64,000 nucleotides of DNA. Origin: Chloroflexota bacterium. GTDB taxonomy: Bacteria; Chloroflexota; Anaerolineae; B4-G1. The position numbers were made by a program, and so were the translations under genes. Positions 25,053-34,087 of this stretch are shown here, one piece after another. The stretch's first letter is position 1. Every line of letters begins with the position of its first letter. The stretch covers positions 1 through 64,000 of the forward strand of contig JAAEPW010000076.1 in NCBI GenBank assembly GCA_024232355.1, written 5' to 3'. Below the pieces are notes generated by a model. That model was not told the origin of the DNA, did no database searches, and saw nothing but the letters and a program-made list of their open reading frames with translations.

Positions 25053-26699
25053 TCATTCTTCTTCCCCAAATACCACCGCCGTGAACGCGTACAGTGTGGC
25101 GCCCTCTTGCCAACAGCCCAGGGGCAGGCCTGCCTTGAGGCACAGGTTGTTTAGATAATCATCCCGATCCCACCCCTGTTCGACCGGTACCTGGGGCAGG
25201 AGCAATCCGCGTTGATTGCCCTTGTAGATCATCAACCCGTGTACGCCCACCTCGATTTGCATTGTGTCCGTCACGCGCCGAAAGGGGGAGAGGATGGAAA
25301 TTTCGACCGCGACGTTGGACAGCCCATCTGGGGTGAGCGGAGGAAAGCGGGGATCGCCGGTGGCGGCTGTCACTGCCGTTTGTTGCACTACTTTATACAG
25401 CGGCCCGTCGGCGCGGGTGTGGCCGATGCAGCCACGCAATTCGCCGTGTTCTCTCAGTGTTACAAACGCCCCAGAATGGCGGGTCAGAAGCACGTCGTTG
25501 GTCTCATAGTCTAGGAATCCGCTCGTCTCCAGGTACTCGGCGATGGTCTTGCGGGCCAACGCCAGCAACTCTTCCTGCTGGGCCTCCGTGGGGATTGGCG
25601 GCTGGTAGCGCCAGAGCATTACGGCTCCGTAACCTACAACCTGGCTGCGACCACCGCTGGCGTCACCCGAATTGGCATAGGTCAGCACGGTGGTTGTGTC
25701 GGCATCCAGGCCCTGAGCCACCCGCATCGCTACCAGGATGGGACCCTCTCCACAGGCGCAAGTCACCAGCTCGGGCAGACCCATAGCCATCGTGGCTTGG
25801 ATCGTGTCTCGCACCTGTGCTGGATCGCCGGTCTCGATGGCCGAAAGGGTGGCACCGTCGGCCCGTTGGGCGTCGTCATAGTTGGGATAGTGAGAAAGGT
25901 CAGACGAGGCGATGATGACGACTCGTTTCTGCGTGTTGGCGAGTGCGGCGAGCAATGCGTCGGTCAGCGTTTGCACGGTCTCGGTGTCGCTGGATCCCAT
26001 CAACACCGGTACGATGCTGCACTCGGGGCATACCCGCTGGAGAAAGGGGAGTTCGATCTCGATGGGATGTTCGCTTGTGTGGGCGCTCGAGTCAAATGTG
26101 ATGCGATCGTCGGCATCCAACAATGCTTGCGCCAGTTCCACGTCTACCGGCACGATTCCCAGTGGGGTCTCAAAGCCGCCTTCGGCCCAGACGGAGATGG
26201 GGCTTGAGACGGGAGCCACGTGGTCGGATGCGATGACGACGGCGACGTCATAGCCCACACCTTTCAGTTGTTTGAATCCAAAAGCGGCCACCGGACCGGA
26301 ATAGACATAGCCCGCGTGGGGGACGATGAGGGCTATAGGTTCTCCATCCACCGGATCCACCGATGCCAGCATTTCGTCCACAAGCCGCGTCAGTTCGTCC
26401 GGATCGTCTGGGTACCACTCTCCAGCGACAGCCGCGGGCCGGATGCGGCCCGGAGGTGCGGTGGAAGAGGTGAATGGGGTGACAGGTGGGGGAGGCGTCT
26501 CTGTGACGGTTGGCGTAGGGACTGGTGCTGCACAAGCGGAGAGAAAGGTGGCAATCAGGAGTATTGTCAGCAAGGGAATCCCAGAGAAATAAATCTCCCA
26601 AACAGATTTTGTGATCCAGTCAACGACACCTTGAAAAGGCAGATTATGATGGAATTCCTTGAGCTTTTCTGGTTGTTTTGTAACTCGCGTGCGATTCAT
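25053..26699 (-). CDS. AmrB-AmrA fusion lipoprotein (MEMO plus AMMECR1 domains)
   Basis: About 548 residues from the Met at 26699. A hydrophobic segment with lipobox FLSAC (Cys56) and a Pro/Thr-rich linker precede a MEMO domain (about 86-360; VPHAGYVYSG, SSDLSHYP, GEGPILVAM) and an AMMECR1 domain (about 375-545; GELRGCIGHTRADGP, SILSPFRRV). The MEMO and AMMECR1 families usually form separate AmrB and AmrA proteins that co-occur with a radical SAM protein (the AmmeMemoRadiSam system); their biochemistry is largely unknown. Here they are fused and predicted to be anchored outside the cytoplasm. The matching radical SAM gene is at 30244-31545, with the cyclase/AAA/TPR gene between. Confidence 0.85.
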   Translation of the reverse strand: MNRTRVTKQPEKLKEFHHNLPFQGVVDWITKSVWEIYFSGIPLLTILLIATFLSACAAPVPTPTVTETPPPPVTPFTSSTAPPGRIRPAAVAGEWYPDDPDELTRLVDEMLASVDPVDGEPIALIVPHAGYVYSGPVAAFGFKQLKGVGYDVAVVIASDHVAPVSSPISVWAEGGFETPLGIVPVDVELAQALLDADDRITFDSSAHTSEHPIEIELPFLQRVCPECSIVPVLMGSSDTETVQTLTDALLAALANTQKRVVIIASSDLSHYPNYDDAQRADGATLSAIETGDPAQVRDTIQATMAMGLPELVTCACGEGPILVAMRVAQGLDADTTTVLTYANSGDASGGRSQVVGYGAVMLWRYQPPIPTEAQQEELLALARKTIAEYLETSGFLDYETNDVLLTRHSGAFVTLREHGELRGCIGHTRADGPLYKVVQQTAVTAATGDPRFPPLTPDGLSNVAVEISILSPFRRVTDTMQIEVGVHGLMIYKGNQRGLLLPQVPVEQGWDRDDYLNNLCLKAGLPLGCWQEGATLYAFTAVVFGEEE

Positions 26700-26769
26700 G
26701 ATCTTCTCTACTGTAAATTTTAGGAGGGCTTGAAAACTGGCAAAGCCCAAGTCGAGTTGCCGATGGCAG

Positions 26770-29700
26770 TCATTCGGTGCTTTTTTCCTTTGTCCAATCG
26801 ACCATCCTCCCCACTTCTAATTCCATCCCCAATCGTACAAAGATACTGCGTGCCTCGTGCCACATCTCTTCTCCGGGCTCTGAATTCCCTTGTTCCATCT
26901 CGTGCCGTGCCCACGCTTGCAAGGTGCGCGCTCGTTCCCCTTCTGCACCCATGGTGGCAAAATTCTGCGCGCTCTCGGCAAAGCAATCGGCTGCGTCCAA
27001 CGTTCGATCACCGATGGTGACGGACTTTGCGGCGCGTGCCGCGATCATTCCCAAGACGCGCCACGCGCCGCCGATCAGATCGGACGCGCCCACTTCTTTC
27101 CCCATAGACAACGCTCGCAGGGCCGCAACCAGCGATTCATCAACTCGGTTCTGCCCCAGACACGCCGCTGCCAAGAAGCGATACGTGTTCGACAGCCATC
27201 CTCCTTGCCCGGCGATCTCGGCCCATTGGATGATGCGCCGCAAGTCGTACTCGGCGGTGCGGTACTCGCCCATCCCGACCCGTGCCCCACCCAGGTTGCT
27301 CAAAAACGCCATCTCTCGGGTCCGGTTTCCGGTCTCGTAAGCGATCTTGAGCGCTTCTCGGTGCAGGGCGACGGCCGCGCCGTAATCCCCTCGCAGTTGG
27401 GCATGTTCGCCCAGGTGGTTCAACATTGCGCCGATACCTTCTTGATCTCCCAGCTCTTGATATAGGGTGACGGCCCGCGAGTTATAGTGCGCGGCGTCTC
27501 CGTGGTTTCCCAACACGCTGTGTACGCCGCCGAGCAGGTTCAGGCTATCGGCTATCCTGCGACGGTCGTCCAACTTTGTACTAAGCGTTAGCGCCCGTTC
27601 ACCCGATGACAATGCAGCCTTGACGTTTCCCAATCGATAGTAGCTCCAACCGATTCTGAATAGTGCCCAGGCCAGTTCTACCCGAGCAGCAGAGGCCGAT
27701 TTTCTGGCCGTTTTGCACAGTGCCTCGGCTTGCTCGGCGCTTTCCAGAGCGGCAAGATAGTTTCCTTGCGCACTCTGCGTTCGAGATAGTCTGTTCCACG
27801 CGCGCGCTTGCGCCACGATGTCTCCGCTTGATTCTGCCGTAGCCCGCATCGCGACACATGCCTCTGCGGCCTCTGTGTAACGAGCCTGCCACAGCAACAT
27901 CTCCCCCAGACCTTCGTACAGGACCACCCGTTGCGATGCAGAGGCCGCTGGGTCTTTGACCGTCTCGTTCGGGAGCAGGGTCAGCGCCTTTTGATAGTAG
28001 CCGATGGCCACCTCGGGCGCGTAGGTGCTCCGCGCCTGTTTTCCCGCTTGCCCGTACCATCCCGCGGCCTGGGTCGCTTTTCCTGCTTGTTCATAGTGTC
28101 CGCCGATCAACCCGGCGTACTCGCCCACCCGCTCGCCGCTGCGCTCGACCAACCAAGCAGCCACCTGGGCGTGATACACGCGCCGCAGTCGCTTGAGCAC
28201 GCTCTCGTATGTGGCGCTGTGCAGGATGGCGTGCTGGAACATGTATTCCCGCTCGTCTGCAAACGCCGATTCCTCTCGTCGAAATAACAATTCTTTTTTA
28301 CGCAATATCTCCAGCGTAGCCTGGGTTTCATCTGGACTCATTTGTTCTTCTGGAGATCGGTAGATGCGCTCCAATGCGCCATCCCAGAATACCCGGCCCA
28401 CCACCGAGGCACGCTGCAACAGTTCCCGTTCCGTCAGCGGCAACCGGTCCAGCCTGGCCTGGAGTACGCCGACCAAGGTTGGCGGTATGCGCACTTCAGT
28501 CAACCGTTCTGGCCGTACCTGCCACTGATCTTTGTCGGTCGTGATGACGCCGTCCTCGATCAGTGCCTTGATGAACTCTTCGACGTAAAATGGATTTCCC
28601 TCGACTCGGTTCACGATCATGTCTCTCAAATTGGCCGGAATCTGGTCTGCCTTGCGCAGGATCTCGGCGACCAATTCGTGGCTATTGTATTCCGAAAGCG
28701 GGAGCAATTCTAGGGGCGTGTGCGCCGCCTGCCTCTTTCCCCACGACGGTTGTTTTTCAAATAGAGACGGGCGGGCCAGGCAGACGATCAACAAAAGTGC
28801 CTGGGGACACTCTCGGACCAAGTGGTCGATTAATTCCAGAGATGCTTTGTCGGCCCAATGGATGTCTTCCAGAAAAACGATGGTTAGACCTCGCTGGCTC
28901 ACCGCCGTAAAGAACTGGGTAAAATAGTAAAGCGCCCGGTCGCGAATTTGCCGCGCGTCGCCCAGAATTCCGCGCAAGTGGGGACTGGTGCTAAAATCAA
29001 AACCGACGAGATGGCCCATAAAGTGGGCTTTTTCCACGTAATCTACCCCGATGAACTCGGCAATGCCGTGCTCTAATTTTGCCTGTACCACGGAGGCAGG
29101 ATCACTGTCCTGAATTTCGAAATGGAATGAAAGCAGGTCGCGAATGAGAAAATAGGGCAAGTTGCTCGTCTGCTCCCGGGCCCGTCCTTTAAAGTGGAAC
29201 ACCGTCTCAGACAGCAGTGCGATCCAGTTATCGAATTCATACAGCAGCCGGGATTTACCCACGCCCGCCTCTCCCACGATGGTAACGATCTGCGATTCTC
29301 TCTTGCCGATCACCTCGCGCAGCGCGGTTTTTAATTGTTCCAGTTCTTTTTCTCGCCCGACCATCCGCGTCTCAATGCCCCGCACCCCGCGGCTCGTGAG
29401 ACGAAAGGCGCGCGGCTTGGCTCGCAAGATCACATAGACCGGGATCGGTTCCCTCTTGCCCTTGACGGTGATCGATTCCATCGGCATCACGTCGAAAACG
29501 CCGCGCACGTGCCGGTAGGTGTCGTGCGAGACAATGACGCCTCCCACAGGAGCCGCATACTGCAATCGGAATGCCAGGTTGACCGTGTCTCCCATGGCCG
29601 TATATTCGGCGGTCGTAGCCACCGCGCCGAGCCACACGGGACCTGTATGAATTCCCACTCGGATAGAGATGGGCGATTGGAGATTGGAGAACATTGATTG

Positions 29701-30126
29701 TGATGCTTCCATCTCTTTGCGCCATTCCTTGATCTCTTTTTGCATCGTCAGGGCCGCTCGGATGGCGCGTTCTGGATCATCCTCGCGCGCGGTCGGCGCG
29801 CCAAAGATTGCCATGACGGCATCGCCCATGTGCTTGTCGATGGTGCCCTCGTGGGCGATAATAGCCCGGTCCATACGCTCCCAGAGAGCGTTCATTGTGT
29901 CTCGAACTTCTTCTGGGTCCATCATCTCGACCATGGCCGTAAAGCCAGAGACGTCGGCAAAGAGCACACTGACTTGCTTGCGCTGCTCGACGGCGCGCTG
30001 CGCTTCCAGTGTCGCCAGTTTTTCGCGCGCGGCGGCCACCATCGTGTCTACCACCTCGTCGCCCAGAACGGCGCGCTGTGCCTCGATCGTTGCGATTGCT
30101 TGTTCGAGTTCTTTGCGTTCTGTCAT
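26770..30126 (-). CDS. adenylate/guanylate cyclase domain, AAA ATPase and TPR regulator
   Basis: 1118 residues. A coiled-coil start precedes a class III cyclase domain (about 45-230) with VLFADVSGFTAMVE and the GDAVMAIFG metal-binding loop. Then comes an AAA/STAND ATPase (about 255-560) with Walker A VGEAGVGKSRL and the IVFLEDIHWAD Walker B. The C-terminal half (about 660-1110) is a TPR array, with repeats such as LNLLGGVHSVLGNHGDAAHY. Such proteins act as signal-transducing regulators, the TPR part binding partners. A GGGAG site supports the start. A segment SQSMFSNLQSPISIRVG in the cyclase domain looks like a small repeat insertion. It lies between the AmrS-like and AmrBA genes; a functional link is only a guess. 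Confidence 0.88.
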   Translation of the reverse strand: MTERKELEQAIATIEAQRAVLGDEVVDTMVAAAREKLATLEAQRAVEQRKQVSVLFADVSGFTAMVEMMDPEEVRDTMNALWERMDRAIIAHEGTIDKHMGDAVMAIFGAPTAREDDPERAIRAALTMQKEIKEWRKEMEASQSMFSNLQSPISIRVGIHTGPVWLGAVATTAEYTAMGDTVNLAFRLQYAAPVGGVIVSHDTYRHVRGVFDVMPMESITVKGKREPIPVYVILRAKPRAFRLTSRGVRGIETRMVGREKELEQLKTALREVIGKRESQIVTIVGEAGVGKSRLLYEFDNWIALLSETVFHFKGRAREQTSNLPYFLIRDLLSFHFEIQDSDPASVVQAKLEHGIAEFIGVDYVEKAHFMGHLVGFDFSTSPHLRGILGDARQIRDRALYYFTQFFTAVSQRGLTIVFLEDIHWADKASLELIDHLVRECPQALLLIVCLARPSLFEKQPSWGKRQAAHTPLELLPLSEYNSHELVAEILRKADQIPANLRDMIVNRVEGNPFYVEEFIKALIEDGVITTDKDQWQVRPERLTEVRIPPTLVGVLQARLDRLPLTERELLQRASVVGRVFWDGALERIYRSPEEQMSPDETQATLEILRKKELLFRREESAFADEREYMFQHAILHSATYESVLKRLRRVYHAQVAAWLVERSGERVGEYAGLIGGHYEQAGKATQAAGWYGQAGKQARSTYAPEVAIGYYQKALTLLPNETVKDPAASASQRVVLYEGLGEMLLWQARYTEAAEACVAMRATAESSGDIVAQARAWNRLSRTQSAQGNYLAALESAEQAEALCKTARKSASAARVELAWALFRIGWSYYRLGNVKAALSSGERALTLSTKLDDRRRIADSLNLLGGVHSVLGNHGDAAHYNSRAVTLYQELGDQEGIGAMLNHLGEHAQLRGDYGAAVALHREALKIAYETGNRTREMAFLSNLGGARVGMGEYRTAEYDLRRIIQWAEIAGQGGWLSNTYRFLAAACLGQNRVDESLVAALRALSMGKEVGASDLIGGAWRVLGMIAARAAKSVTIGDRTLDAADCFAESAQNFATMGAEGERARTLQAWARHEMEQGNSEPGEEMWHEARSIFVRLGMELEVGRMVDWTKEKSTE

Positions 30127-30170
30127 CGTATGCTCCCGGTCAATATCGGGGATATAAAGTTTCGGCCAAC

Positions 30171-30221
30171 AGCCTCCGCAGGAGGGTTTCGTTTTTAGCC
30201 CGACGGTTCAGTGTCGGGCGA
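30171..30221 (-). repeat. dispersed double-hairpin repeat, copy 2
   Basis: This is 45 of 51 bases identical to 6521-6571 and lies on the opposite strand. It carries both hairpins (cccgac/gtcggg and cctcc/ggagg). It sits in the 117-base gap between the AmrS-like gene and the cyclase gene, so it may end or stabilise the upstream transcript. Confidence 0.65.
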
Positions 30222-30243
30222 GAATCCATCTGTAAATTCCAAT

Positions 30244-31545
30244 TCACTGATCCGGCGGTACTGGTGCCACGTGTATCGGTTCTCCCTCAGGATCGCCGGA
30301 CCACCAGATGCCCGAAATCGGTTCGCCGCAGTAGGCGCATGCACCTGCTTGTATGTTATATTCTACCACCGAAAACCCCTCTCGCGCAACTATGGTCTCA
30401 CCGCAAGCGGGGCAGTAGGTATGGTTACCAGAGTGGCCCGGCACGTTGCCTACGTAGGCAAAACGCACACCCTCTTCCAACGCGATATCGCGGGCCTGGT
30501 CCAACGTTTCCTCCGGTGTCGGCGGCAGGTTGGTCAGTTTGTAATCGGGATGAAAGCGGCTAAAGTGGATGGGCACGTCTGGGCTCAGGTCTTGCGCCAC
30601 CCATCGGGACAGCGCTCGCAATTGTTCCAGACTGTCGTTCAGCGTCGGCACCACCAGGTTGACGATCTCTAGGTGGGTGCCGCTTTCATAGATGGTGCGG
30701 ATTGCCTCTAGCACCGGTCCCAACTCGGCCTCACACACGTCCCGGTAGAAATTTTCGTCGTATCCCTTTAGATCAATTTTAATCGCATCTACTACTTGGC
30801 ACAAGTCCCGCAAAGGTTCGGGATTGATGAATCCGGCCGATATGACGACGTTGCGCAGCCCGGCGTCCCGCGCCAGGCGGGCCGTGTCCAACATGTATTC
30901 GTAAAAGACCATCGGCTCGGAATAGGTGTAGGCGATGACGGGCGCTCCCTGCTGCTGCGCATAAGCGACCACGTCCTCCGGCGGCATATCGACGTTCCGA
31001 GTTTCCTCAGGCTCTAGTTGGGAAATCTGCCAATTTTGACAATACGCACATCGAAGAGAGCATCCGGCAGTCGCAATGGAAAAAGAGGCGACAGTCGGCA
31101 AAAAATGATAGAACGGTTTCTTTTCGATGGGGTCCACGTGCCTGGCGCAGGGGTTGCCATAGACCATCGAGTAGAGCCGCCCGCCCCGGTTCTCCCGGAC
31201 GCGACACGTGCCCCGCTCGCCGTCGGCAATGATGCAATTATGAGGGCAAAGGTTGCACTGCACGTAGGCGCCGGTGTGGGGGGTGTGGCAATACGAGACG
31301 GGCAACGGTTCCTCACTCGTGCCGTGGCAATCCGCACAGTTGATCGCACCCTCACCGGCAAAGGATGCATAGTAGCGCGCCTCGACCGACCACGCATTGG
31401 GTGGCTCGGTGGGGGCGACGTGCTCCGTGCCCCTTGGAGGACGTTCCCACCAACTGCTGCCAGACAGGCTGGCGGCCGTGCCGACCCCGCAGGCCGTCAA
31501 TGCTCCGGCACCGAGTAGAAATTGTCGTCGTGTGATACCGTTCAT
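30244..31545 (-). CDS. amrS: exported AmrS-like radical SAM protein with CXXCH heme motif
   Basis: 433 residues from the Met at 31545 (ATGA overlap with the desulfurase). TRRQFLLGAGALTAC is a Tat signal with lipobox Cys19. CADCH (70-74) is a c-type heme attachment motif; then CNLCPHNC and GTCRVRENRGG precede the radical SAM cysteines Cys162, Cys166 and Cys169 (CSLRCAYCQNW). The C-terminal part has CPACG and CAYCG ribbons. The body matches the AmmeMemoRadiSam radical SAM protein, related to PFL-activating enzymes. The Tat signal and heme motif suggest activity or storage outside the cytoplasm, consistent with the ResB/CcsA genes nearby. A radical SAM enzyme needs SAM and a low-potential donor, so extracytoplasmic activity would be unusual; the Tat signal might instead be a relic. 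Confidence 0.8.
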   Translation of the reverse strand: MNGITRRQFLLGAGALTACGVGTAASLSGSSWWERPPRGTEHVAPTEPPNAWSVEARYYASFAGEGAINCADCHGTSEEPLPVSYCHTPHTGAYVQCNLCPHNCIIADGERGTCRVRENRGGRLYSMVYGNPCARHVDPIEKKPFYHFLPTVASFSIATAGCSLRCAYCQNWQISQLEPEETRNVDMPPEDVVAYAQQQGAPVIAYTYSEPMVFYEYMLDTARLARDAGLRNVVISAGFINPEPLRDLCQVVDAIKIDLKGYDENFYRDVCEAELGPVLEAIRTIYESGTHLEIVNLVVPTLNDSLEQLRALSRWVAQDLSPDVPIHFSRFHPDYKLTNLPPTPEETLDQARDIALEEGVRFAYVGNVPGHSGNHTYCPACGETIVAREGFSVVEYNIQAGACAYCGEPISGIWWSGDPEGEPIHVAPVPPDQ

Positions 31546-32966
31546 CCTGATAACTGTTCCAGAATCGCGGGCAGATATTTGATAAAGTACTCCAAATCCT
31601 CCCGGGTGGTCCGCAATCCAAAGCTGAAACGAATCGTTCCGTAATGATCCGTGTCGACCCCCAGCGCTTTGATCACGTGAGATACGTCTTTGCTGCCAGC
31701 ACTGCACGCAGAACCGGCAGACACATAGACGCCGATCTGGTTCAAGCTAAGCAGCAGGGAGCCGCTGTCCACGTTCGGGAACCCAATGTTCAAGTTGTTG
31801 GCCAGCCGGTTTTCGAGAGGGCCGTTGATGACAAAGCCCGGCGCGATTTTGCACAGTTCGGTCAAAAAGAAATCTCGCAAGCCGAGCAAGCGCTCATTTT
31901 CTTGCGCCATTTCAGCGTGGATCAATTTAGCCGCCTGGCCAAGCGCCACTATCGAGGCCACGTTTTCGGTGCCCGCTCGGCGGCCAAACTCTTGCCCGCC
32001 GCCGTGAATCAGCTTGGTGAGCGTTATCTCCTCGTCCACGTAAAGCGCCCCCACGCCTTTGGGCGCATAGATCTTGTGCCCCGATATGGACAGGAGCGAG
32101 ATCCCCATTTCTTTCGGGCTCAACGCTGTTTTGCCGAATGCCTGGATGGCGTCCGTCATCAACGGAATACCGGCGACGCGACAAATCGCGCCGATCTCGC
32201 CAATGGGATTGATCGCACCGATTTCGTTGTTAGCCGCCATAATGGTTACCAGGATGGTATCCTCTCTCAAGCTGTCCTGCACTGATGAGGAGGATATGCG
32301 GCCCTCTTGATTCACCTTCAAAAGCGTCACCCGAAAACCGATTTCTTGCAAAAAATCCAATGTCCGCAATACGGCGGGGTGCTCCACATTGCTGCTGATA
32401 ATGTGACCTTTTTGGTCTATGTGCTGAAAAGCGATTCCCTTGATCGCCATATTGTTGGCTTCCGAACCGCAGCCGGTAAAGATGATCTCTTCTGGCCGGA
32501 CCCCAAGGCAGTCGGCGATCTCGACGCGCGCGCCATAGATCGCATCATAGGCCCGTTTGCCAAGGTTCGTACTGCTGCTGGGATTCCCAAAACTAGCGGG
32601 GTCCGCGTAATGCGCGATCAAGGTCTGGGCCACCTCTTTCCGCACCGGAGTCGTGGCGTTGTGATCCAAGTAAACCTCTCTGAAATCTTCCACGCTCACG
32701 GTTGCCAACGGCTTGCACAAACTGTCGGCAGAATGAATCGGAATGCCCACCCAAGTGTAAACCGAATTCAGGCCATAGGGAAACAAGCGCTCGATATCGG
32801 CTCGGGTTGCGCCGGTATGCTTTTTGATGTTTTGATACAACGGTCCCACTTTGTGCTTTTCATAATAGTTGTACGCATATTCCAGCACGTTCAAGTGTTC
32901 ATCGGTGAGAACAGTGCCCGTCGCCTTGGACATTCGATTGATGAGGGTTTTGGTCAAATTGTTCAT
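31542..32966 (-). CDS. TusE/DsrC-like domain fused to cysteine desulfurase
   Basis: 474 residues. The first 90 residues resemble TusE/DsrC sulfur relay proteins: LTDEHLNVLEYAYNYYEKHK, then LFPYGLNSVY and a final Cys84 in SADSLCKP, matching the Cys arm of TusE. The rest is an IscS/NifS-type aminotransferase V desulfurase with the VEHPAVL loop, PLP Lys298 in SGHKIYAPKG and catalytic Cys421 in SAGSACSAGS. The fusion would pass persulfide sulfur from Cys421 to Cys84 within one protein. Start and stop overlap both neighbours as ATGA. It probably serves Fe-S or thio-cofactor assembly for the coupled radical SAM protein; the recipient is inferred, not shown. Confidence 0.8.
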   Translation of the reverse strand: MNNLTKTLINRMSKATGTVLTDEHLNVLEYAYNYYEKHKVGPLYQNIKKHTGATRADIERLFPYGLNSVYTWVGIPIHSADSLCKPLATVSVEDFREVYLDHNATTPVRKEVAQTLIAHYADPASFGNPSSSTNLGKRAYDAIYGARVEIADCLGVRPEEIIFTGCGSEANNMAIKGIAFQHIDQKGHIISSNVEHPAVLRTLDFLQEIGFRVTLLKVNQEGRISSSSVQDSLREDTILVTIMAANNEIGAINPIGEIGAICRVAGIPLMTDAIQAFGKTALSPKEMGISLLSISGHKIYAPKGVGALYVDEEITLTKLIHGGGQEFGRRAGTENVASIVALGQAAKLIHAEMAQENERLLGLRDFFLTELCKIAPGFVINGPLENRLANNLNIGFPNVDSGSLLLSLNQIGVYVSAGSACSAGSKDVSHVIKALGVDTDHYGTIRFSFGLRTTREDLEYFIKYLPAILEQLSG

Positions 32967-33871
32967 CCGTTCGACGCTTCCGGGTACAGGGAAAAGGGGA
33001 AACCCGTTTTCGAGTCTTCCATACCCCGTACAATCACCTCGAATATGTCAAAAGGCATCCCGATACCCATACGGTCAGCCTCGTATTGGGCGATCAGTCT
33101 GGCGCCCAAACAGTAGGGAGAAATGTTAATGTCTTGGGTCAGATACGGGCACGCGATCAGGTCCGAGTTGACGGCTCGTAATCCCCCCATACTGGCCGTG
33201 ACCCGTTTGCCGGTATTGTATTGGTACGCCTGAATGATGCGGGTGAGTTCTACCGGACGCACGTTGAGCACCACGACGTCGGGGGTCAAGTCGAGGTCGT
33301 CATAATCGGGCGAGTAGAAAAAGACACCCTGCATAACGGGCGGTTGAATCGCCACCATATCGGCGATGGCCCGTTTGGCGGTTTCGGTGTCTTTGAACCG
33401 TCCCTGATCCTCTTTGCCGAACAGGCAAAAGTCGGGGCGGTCTGCATCGTGACAGGCATAGACCAACCCTTTTGTAAAATCCTGGGGCGTGGGCGGCTCA
33501 AAACCGCTCTCCAGCCCCGATTGGTCGCGCATAATGTCGGTATAGACGCGCGAATCATCGAACGGCGTGCTTTGGTTCTGGTCGACCAAACCCAGGCTGA
33601 TGGCGGCCGCGATGCAGCCAATGTTATCGAGGGTCAGGAGGACGGCGTCGCCCAACGATGCCTGTCTTGTAACCTGGCAGCTCGTCAGCGTGATGCTGCT
33701 CGGATGATTCTCCATCACTTGGTCGGGAATCTCTTTCCCCAGTTTATAGAATTTGACCGCCGTCAGAGGGATATCGAGACCTTTAATCTCCATAGATTTT
33801 ATCATACGGCCATACATCTGCTGGACCGTTGTCACGCTGCTACCTGTCTCGGAACCTTTGGTCAATGCCAT
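32963..33871 (-). CDS. DUF169 family protein
   Basis: 302 residues of the DUF169/COG2043 family. Conserved features include DIPLTAVKFYKLG (about 33), Cys65 in LTSCQVTRQ, and the LDNIGCIAAAISLGL block with Cys86. The family has no established biochemical role; members occur in anaerobes and archaea and carry several invariant cysteines, so a metal or sulfur role is possible. It is the first gene of the ATGA-coupled trio with the TusE-desulfurase and AmrS-like genes. Instead of a normal RBS an 11-G tract lies 7-17 bases upstream of the start codon. The family call is reasonable; the function is unknown. Confidence 0.7.
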   Translation of the reverse strand: MALTKGSETGSSVTTVQQMYGRMIKSMEIKGLDIPLTAVKFYKLGKEIPDQVMENHPSSITLTSCQVTRQASLGDAVLLTLDNIGCIAAAISLGLVDQNQSTPFDDSRVYTDIMRDQSGLESGFEPPTPQDFTKGLVYACHDADRPDFCLFGKEDQGRFKDTETAKRAIADMVAIQPPVMQGVFFYSPDYDDLDLTPDVVVLNVRPVELTRIIQAYQYNTGKRVTASMGGLRAVNSDLIACPYLTQDINISPYCLGARLIAQYEADRMGIGMPFDIFEVIVRGMEDSKTGFPFSLYPEASNG

Positions 33872-33877
33872 CTCTAG

Positions 33878-33888
33878 CCCCCCCCCCC
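33878..33888 (-). promoter_or_regulatory. 11-G homopolymer upstream of the DUF169 start
   Basis: On the minus strand eleven G residues run directly before ctagag and the ATG of the DUF169 gene. Tracts of this kind change length by slippage and can switch translation or RBS strength. Assembly or sequencing error is the main alternative. Confidence 0.5.
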
Positions 33889-33905
33889 ATACTGGTTATC
33901 CTGCA

Positions 33906-34087
33906 GCGAGCGGTATTTGTCAGACCCGCGTCGCATTTGGGAATGCTCGCTCCCCGGTTTCAGAATTTGCATCTTGTGATACTCGCTCCGCGCTCCAAGT
34001 TGAGGAGTGAGCACACCTATGTGCGAGCGGTACTTGTCAGATCCGCATTGCATTTGGGAATGCCCGCTCCGCGATTTTAGAATCCGT
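33906..34087. repeat. two 65-bp direct repeats between DUF169 and ccsA
   Basis: 33906-33970 and 34023-34087 are direct repeats with about eight to ten mismatches, each starting gcgagcggta and containing ttgtcaga and gcatttgggaatg. The second overlaps the last codons of the ccsA gene by eight bases. The first also has inverted gcgagc/gctcgc ends. The spacer (33971-34022) contains a partly related ctcgctcc/ggagtgag hairpin. No gene lies in the gap. Confidence 0.65.

Noticed and set aside
30009..30563. Plus-strand ORF crossing the repeat copy and the cyclase/AmrS gap
   Set aside because: Spans two minus-strand genes and a repeat in antisense with no motif.
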